64,000 bases of DNA from assembly GCA_958510875.1 (NCBI GenBank), contig OY294069.1:159773111-159837110 (forward strand), written 5' to 3'. Both the position numbers and the translations under genes were made by a program. This document shows, piece by piece, positions 58,163-64,000 of the stretch; position 1 is the stretch's first letter; every line of letters begins with the position of its first letter. Origin of the DNA: Endomychus coccineus (taxonomy: Eukaryota > Arthropoda > Insecta > Coleoptera > Endomychidae). The notes below the pieces were generated by a model. It searched no databases. It worked only from the letters and a program-made list of their open reading frames with translations, and was not told where the DNA came from.

Positions 58163-58313
58163 AATTATGAGGATAGCATTATGTGCGAAATAATAGTTCA
58201 AAATAGTTATTCTAGTTGAAATTGGTAATTTATCATTCAATAGGAGATCATAATTTCATCTCCGTTGTTGAATGAAAATCGGCAATAATGAAGGAAAGAA
58301 AATTATTAATTTA

Positions 58314-59421
58314 GAGGACAAGGTGTAAAGTTCCTGAAAAATAAAACAGATGGAGCCACAATCGAAAATCCCATGTGATATTTGGGATGTACCATCTTTA
58401 AATAGAACGCATTAAAATTTTCAGTCTGATATGTCATGTGTCATATGTTTTAACACCCATCGAAACGAAGCAACCTTGAAAATTTTTGTAAACATGAAAA
58501 AATGTGAATTTCGCGTATTGATTAAACAATATTTCTGCGGAGAAAAACATTACGCAAACCAAAGAATCGCTTGTTAAACATTACTGGAACTCCTCACCAT
58601 CGATTGGAACGATTCACAAGTGGTTTACTGATTTTCGGTGTGGTACATTTTGCATGAATTTTTGAAAATGAGAAAGCTATCTGCCAGTTGGGAGTCGCAA
58701 TTGTTCTCTGTTGACAATAAGCGCGACCGACACCAAAGGGGTGTTTGGCGATGTTCAAGCGCGATAAGAAGGCTTTTTTGCGCCGATCCGTAACCGTGGA
58801 CGAAACATGGATCCATTACAACACAACAGAGACCAAAGAACAGTCGAAACAGAGGACTTGTCCTGGCGAATCAGAGCCGAAAGAGACCAAAGTGGCTTTA
58901 TCGGCCATCAAAGTCATGGCGACAGTTTTTTGGGATGCACAAGGTATCGTCCATATCGATTATCCCGAAAAAAGCAAAACGATCACCGGCATATATTATG
59001 CAGAGCTGTTGGATCGATTCGACGCCAATTTGGCAAAGATAAAAGTGCTTTTTCACCAGGACAACGCACCGGCGCACAAGTACGCAGTCGCAATGGAAAA
59101 ATTGCATGAACTGCGCTACGAATTGGTTCGTCATCCACCGTATCCTCCAGATTAGGCCCCTTGCGATTTTTATCTATTTCCAAACTTGAAAAAATGCGTC
59201 GGTGGAAGAAGATTTGGCTCCAACGATGAGGTCATCGCTGAAACAAACGCCTATTTTGAAGAATTCCCGAAATCATATTATTTGGAAGGGATCGAAAAAT
59301 TAGAAAAACGTTGGACCAAGTGTATTGGGCTACAAGGAGATTATGTTGAGAAATAAAATGAGTTTTGACCAAATAAATCATTACTTGTTTTATTTTTCAG
59401 GAACTTTTCCCCTTACCCTCG
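58314..59421 (+). mobile_element. mariner transposon 4, best preserved copy
   Basis: Ends gaggacaaggtgtaaagttcc and aacttttccccttaccctcg lie next to TA. It is about 1.1 kb, slightly below the usual mariner length, on the plus strand (opposite to sdk). Non-coding ends of roughly 180 and 65 bp surround the transposase. Confidence 0.93.
58497..59356 (+). pseudogene. mariner transposase, one in-frame stop in the catalytic region
   Basis: The N-terminal part (about 58497-58740) is out of frame in places. From 58745 the frame is open through TVDETWIHYN (first Asp), ATVFWDAQGIVHIDY, VLFHQDNAPAH (second Asp) and HPPYPPD (third Asp), giving the DD34D mariner triad. A TAG then replaces the Leu of the usual PDLAP, after which the same frame is open to the TAA ending DYVEK. 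All three catalytic Asp residues are kept. Confidence 0.9.
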
Positions 59422-59423
59422 TA

Positions 59424-61037
59424 TACACCCCACATTTTTCATGTAAAAATATATAAATTAAATAAATTGTTAAAGAAATATTTGAGAAGGAAGCAATAAA
59501 TTATAGAAACGTCAAAAAAGAAGATTAATTTTATTCCTAGTAAAAATAAAGAACCTTATTTCCAAGAAAAAATACAAAATACTTCTATACCAATGGTTCA
59601 GGAACATCATAAAATCTATTATGTACATGTACCAGCATACAAATTTCATTCTTGTCTAAGTAATTTATATTAGGTTAAGATGTCTGTTTTCTGTTATAAT
59701 ATCTCAGAAAATACTAATTTCAGATATACTTAGGGAACTTTCAGCAAATCGAACGGCAATGCCATCATTCAATAGATCACCAAGTTGTGTTATGGGGGCA
59801 AATACCGGACTGTGCTTGGCTAATGCCCCTAGCGGCGACCGAATTCAATGTAGATACTGCAACAGCGGTGCTGACCAGATATAATACCAGCTTCATATGC
59901 TTTTGATTCCAATTGCATAGGTTCGAAGCTCCAAGATGCAACGTTATTGTTTGTACATTTTTTGACAGGTTAGTTTTTTCAATTATTAGGTTAGTAGGTT
60001 ATTTGAAAATTTGTTTTTGTAATTTATTGATTTTCTTTGCCCTTGTACACATGTTTTATTAAAGTGAATGCTGCAGGTGCAGATGCCCCCCTCCAGAGTA
60101 TGCAGCTAGGTTGTGAAATGTAAACATACAAATCTTATACATTTAGGTCTGCAGTCAATTTTTCAGACCATTCATGATTATCGTTCAAATTAACAGATAC
60201 TTTTAATAATTGGCCAAAAATCATCCTGTATATATACATTTTGACCAGAATTTCTTCGAAGTTAGATAGACATACAGACTAGGATACATTTTCACAAAAT
60301 ACTTGAATGATCTTTACTAGGCCAGAAATAAAAAAAAAAGTCTTTTGAGTAATGGGGAACTTAAATAGATATTCGTAGGCATCATAAAATATTACATAAG
60401 CTCGAGTGAAAAATATTTCATTGCAACATATTTTAATGCACAAGTTTCGAGGAACCAAAGTGGGCTTTAAATAGCCTATTTCATCGCACCCGCCGGATGA
60501 ATTCTTCTAAATATTTACGCTACCGGTATTAAGCACTGAAAGATAGTGAACAGACATCTGTATATACTACTGACATATTAAGAGAAATGTTATAATATGT
60601 ACTCTCAATATTTACGGATGCATGTGCATATTACGTTATGAACCATTTGTTATATCTACGAAATCTGTTTCACGCATAAACCGTGTTTCGCTGCTGTTTC
60701 TGTATTTACTCCGCTTGAAGCCAGTAAACAGTGGATGATAAGATCGAATGTACTGTGTTTTGGCACGAGATTATTAGCAAAAATTAAATTAATTACAAAT
60801 TTAGCTCCGTCGAATACAAGAGACGCAATCCAATTAGAAAACAATAGAACTTATCTAGGCCAGTAACTTCACGGCGGAATGTGACGAATGATCGGAAATA
60901 TTTGAAAGTGGTACGAATAGATTCAAAACAACACGAACAAGATACTGTCTTGAAAAAAGTTGATGGTCAATAGTTATGAAAGAATTAAAGTTGAAAAAAG
61001 TTACCTTAAAAGTAGAGTTCCAAAGATATTTGGAAAA
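59424..61037. other. 5' region, no gene recognised
   Basis: AT-rich. A GC-richer patch at 59740-60110 has no readable conserved frame. No Ig1 or signal-peptide exon was recognised. Confidence 0.35.
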
Positions 61038-61260
61038 TGAGAAACCAACATTTCTGTTTTTCCACTTTCCTCTGATGAAACAACAATTCTAACAGAATGA
61101 TGACAAACTCCACAGACATAGTCTGTCAAAAATTATAATTTTTCGCTTGTATCTACTATCATTTTAATCCCATTTAGCGAGCGTTTCTCATGAGAAACCA
61201 ACAGTTCTGTTTTTCCTCTTTCCTCTGATGAAACAACAATTCTAACAGGATGATCACGCG
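61038..61260. repeat. Direct repeat pair of about 65 bp
   Basis: gagaaaccaacatttctgttttt...cctctgatgaaacaacaattctaacag at 61038-61100 recurs at 61190-61252 with few changes. The units are 152 bp apart and border the retrotransposon remnant at 61265. Confidence 0.8.
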
Positions 61261-61264
61261 CTTT

Positions 61265-62830
61265 ATTTTGCTTATATAAATTTTATAATGTGGGTTCCAC
61301 ACAATTGAAGCATATTCGAGCTACGAACAAATGAATTGTATAATATTGTTATTGAATCACTATTGTTAAATAGTCGGCAATTCCGGATGATAGAGCCCAG
61401 CATTCTGTAGGGGCTAGAAACAATTGATTCAATGTGAGACGCAAATGACAGTTTCACGTCAAACAAAACTCCCAAGTCTCTGAAACTATAGGAACGAGCA
61501 AGAGCTGTTTGGAATTGTAAATAATAGGCGTGATTTCCTTGGTGAAAGTCATTACAGTACACTTACTAATACTAAGCTCCGAATGATTTATTACACACCA
61601 AGTACTGAGTGCATCCAAGTCGTGCTGCAGTGAGATACAACATAAATAATGCTTTACTGCCGAGTAAAGTTTTAAATCGTCTGCATAAAGAAGAAAATTA
61701 CAGACAAATAAAGAAGAGATGTCATTGATAAATAACTTGAATAGGAGTGGTCCAAGAACTGACCCTTGAGGTACACCTGAGGTGGCATGAAATGAATACG
61801 ATTTAGAACCTCTATACTCTACATATTGAAATCTATCACTTAGGTAAGAATTCCAAAATTCAATCAAATGATTTGTAAATCCAAAGCTAGACATTTTATT
61901 CAATAAAATACTGTGATTCATTTTATCAAATGTCTTAGCAAGTTCGAGGTAGATACAATCAACCTGGCCACCCTCATCAATATTATCAGCCAAGTATTGA
62001 CTGTAGCAACCTAAGTTAGTAACAGTTGATCTGCCAGGCATGAAACCATGGTACTCTGGGGATATCTACATTTTTACATGATTGAAAATAGCATCACATA
62101 AGATATGTTCAAATATTTTGCGAAACTATTGATGCGATAATTAGTTACCTCATGTCTTTTACCTTTTTCAAAAACCGTTACCAATTTTGAACTTTTTAAG
62201 GCTAATGAATATATAAATCCCAGTGGAGCTGCGAATATATTGATGCAATCTTTCACGAAAAAAGCAGGAATTTGATCTGGACCCTTCGGGTGACTTGCTT
62301 CAAGTCTTTTGGTAACTTTAATCACTTCAAAGGGACTAACAATTGAAAGAGATAGAATATTATTATTGTAGTTATTAAAGTTATCCGAAGGTTTATTATT
62401 AGTTGAATTAGAGTTAATATAGACACTTTGGAAGGACTAGAGTAGCTGAGATTATCAAATTGAACGTGTTCAGGAATACTACTGCTTTCATTTTTGGTAT
62501 GAAAAAATGACCAGAAATATTTGGAATAACATTTTACATTTTTGATATATAGAGCCTAAATGAACAGGCAATATCGGTTTTGATTACCGATCTTAAAGTC
62601 TTAAATCCATTATAGTCATCCAGTTTAGCAACTCTTTGTATTTATGCCAATAATTTAATAATCTATCCCAATTCGCGAACATTACTCAGCCTGTAGGATT
62701 TGAAGTTTATTGGATTTGGTGTTTGTTCCAATAATGTTGATTGGAGTATTTATCTAGGGTAGGACGCAATTTGATTCTTTGGGCTCCTATAATCTTTTTT
62801 CTTCTCGGTTGATAGGCATTATAGTATTGT
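61265..62830 (-). pseudogene. Non-LTR retrotransposon ORF2 (jockey-like reverse transcriptase)
   Basis: The minus strand reads from about 62830 (VAKLDDYNGFKTL) through SKYFWSFFHTKNESSSIP, KRLEASHPKGPDQIPAFF, IYLELAKTFDKMNHSILL (motif A), TSGVPQGSVLGPLLFKLFIN (motif B) and LLYADDLKLY (motif C, YADD) to FRDLGVLFDVKLSFASHI. Order and motifs are those of jockey/CR1-type elements. At least two frame changes and a missing piece around 62050-62130 break it. The endonuclease domain and 5' end are absent. Confidence 0.87.
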
Positions 62831-63936
62831 TAACCCCTATTCAAATGGTATGGACTATGGAATGTTTTACATTTTTCTGTTTTTGGAACGGGAGTAATGA
62901 ATATATTCTTAGTACAAGACTTTCTTCATCCTCTTTCTAATGCGAAGAGAATTTTACCCATAACACCTCAAACCTGTATGTCGTTGTAGCGAATAATCTA
63001 TTTTTGAACATGATCGTGTAGTTTCATCCAGGATCACAATAAATATCGTTTCTGGCAACGTTCTGAGTCGATCTATATCACCCCCAACAATCCATGAGGA
63101 TTTCCCAACAAAAGTCATAGGATTAATGGCTTATTCGATATGCTGAAAGGCACAAAATTGAAAACTAGTTTTTACATCGAAAATACCGGTAATTGAAAAT
63201 TATGCAGCTATCTACATGGATTTATACAGTGATGGTTTTTAAAATGCTATCGATTACAATAATTGAGGGATTTTCCCTGCGGCCAATTCGAAACGCATCA
63301 TAACAACAATACCGTAAAGCCGAGCCAGATTTACATATTGCCAACGTATTTGTTTACCGAATAAAAATCCAACCAGTTGTACACCAGAAAGTAAAGTTGT
63401 GTTGAAATTCAGTTTTATAGTAAAGTAACCTGGAGTGGAGCAGGATATTGCAGTTGTAGAAGCGGTGTTTCAAACAGGAAATGATCTTTCAGTTTAGCTG
63501 GTTTGCTTTGTCTCGTCATCTCTAGTTAAGCTATTCCGAAATCGGTTTTGCATCAAAACGAAAATTCGCAAATTCAGATACAATATGTATAGTCGATGTG
63601 TACTCTCGATATTTGTTCAGCTGCGAGTCGATTTTATCGGCAATTTTTCCCAATAACACTGATTGTTTTCCCACCGCCTAAATTATTAGACAAGCCAGAA
63701 AATGAATGCAAATTAATAGTGTTCTACCGTAATTATTATTGATTTTTACGGCGGCTTCGTTATCATCCAAAGCACTGAAGACTAAAAGGCATTTTGTGCT
63801 TGACCGCATGTGACTACCGGTTTTGGTTATCAGTCCTGTTTACTTGAAGAAGTGTATTTTCTGTTCCACTTTGAAAGATTCATTGGTGTCACTACAGTTT
63901 TCACTGCTGTAACCAAGCGCTGAATATTGGCACAGT
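62831..63936. other. 5' region near window end, no gene recognised
   Basis: No supported gene or repeat. Confidence 0.35.
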
Positions 63937-63990
63937 ATACAAGGTGTTCCATCTGAGACGAGCCACTGAGACGAGCCACCCCGTATATTT
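63937..63990. repeat. Short tandem duplication near possible element end
   Basis: ctgagacgagcca occurs twice in tandem (63953-63978). The flanking words tatacaaggtgttcc and ccaccccgtatat look like ends of the IS630/MITE type seen elsewhere in the window, but only 50 bp are visible. Confidence 0.4.
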
Positions 63991-64000
63991 TTTATCCCAT

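Overview
This is an AT-rich, intron-rich and transposon-rich piece of an animal genome. The only host gene I can support is the insect form of sidekick (sdk), a cell-adhesion receptor. The mix of mariner, DUF4817-type IS630, Penelope-like, non-LTR and tRNA-derived SINE sequences fits an insect. A beetle is plausible, but the sequence alone does not prove it.

Layout. sdk lies on the minus strand from 45460 down to 4773. I placed 24 coding exons from reading frame, GT-AG splice sites and codon phase. Every junction keeps the frame, and together they encode about 2,100 residues: the second half of Ig1, Ig2 to Ig6, thirteen fibronectin type III (FN3) domains, one membrane helix, and a cytoplasmic tail ending in GFSSFV, a PDZ-binding end. 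The signal peptide and first half of Ig1 were not found. They lie either beyond 64000 or in an unrecognised exon, so 45461-64000 is at least 18.5 kb of intron or 5' flank. 1-4772 is the 3' flank and presumed 3'UTR.

Introns and flanks are filled with mobile DNA. There are three mariner copies with both ends recognisable in sdk or its 5' flank (5.5-6.8, 32.7-34.5 and 58.3-59.4 kb), one internally deleted copy (55.6-56.2 kb) and one end fragment (51.7 kb). A MITE sits inside the first mariner and a solo LTR inside the second. A DUF4817/DDE transposon with long inverted ends occupies 25.8-28.3 kb, and a deleted relative lies at 35.3-36.6 kb. Other elements are a Tc1-like transposase scrap (17.6 kb), four non-LTR retrotransposon remnants (9.3, 18.1, 53.7, 61.3 kb) with a small extra piece at 37.8 kb, a Penelope-like element (PLE) end at 24.5 kb, tRNA-derived SINEs (23.7, 23.9, 44.0, 48.9 kb), and several foldback elements, the largest a 1.7 kb palindrome at 29.1-30.8 kb.

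The most interesting non-protein signal is a set of hammerhead-ribozyme-like motifs in three sequence families, scattered through the PLE debris at 2.3, 16.2, 24.4, 25.2, 36.6, 39.3, 41.3, 45.8 and 52.6 kb. All three families carry the same extra U between the CUGANGA core and stem II. I found no evidence of a wholly new multi-gene system.
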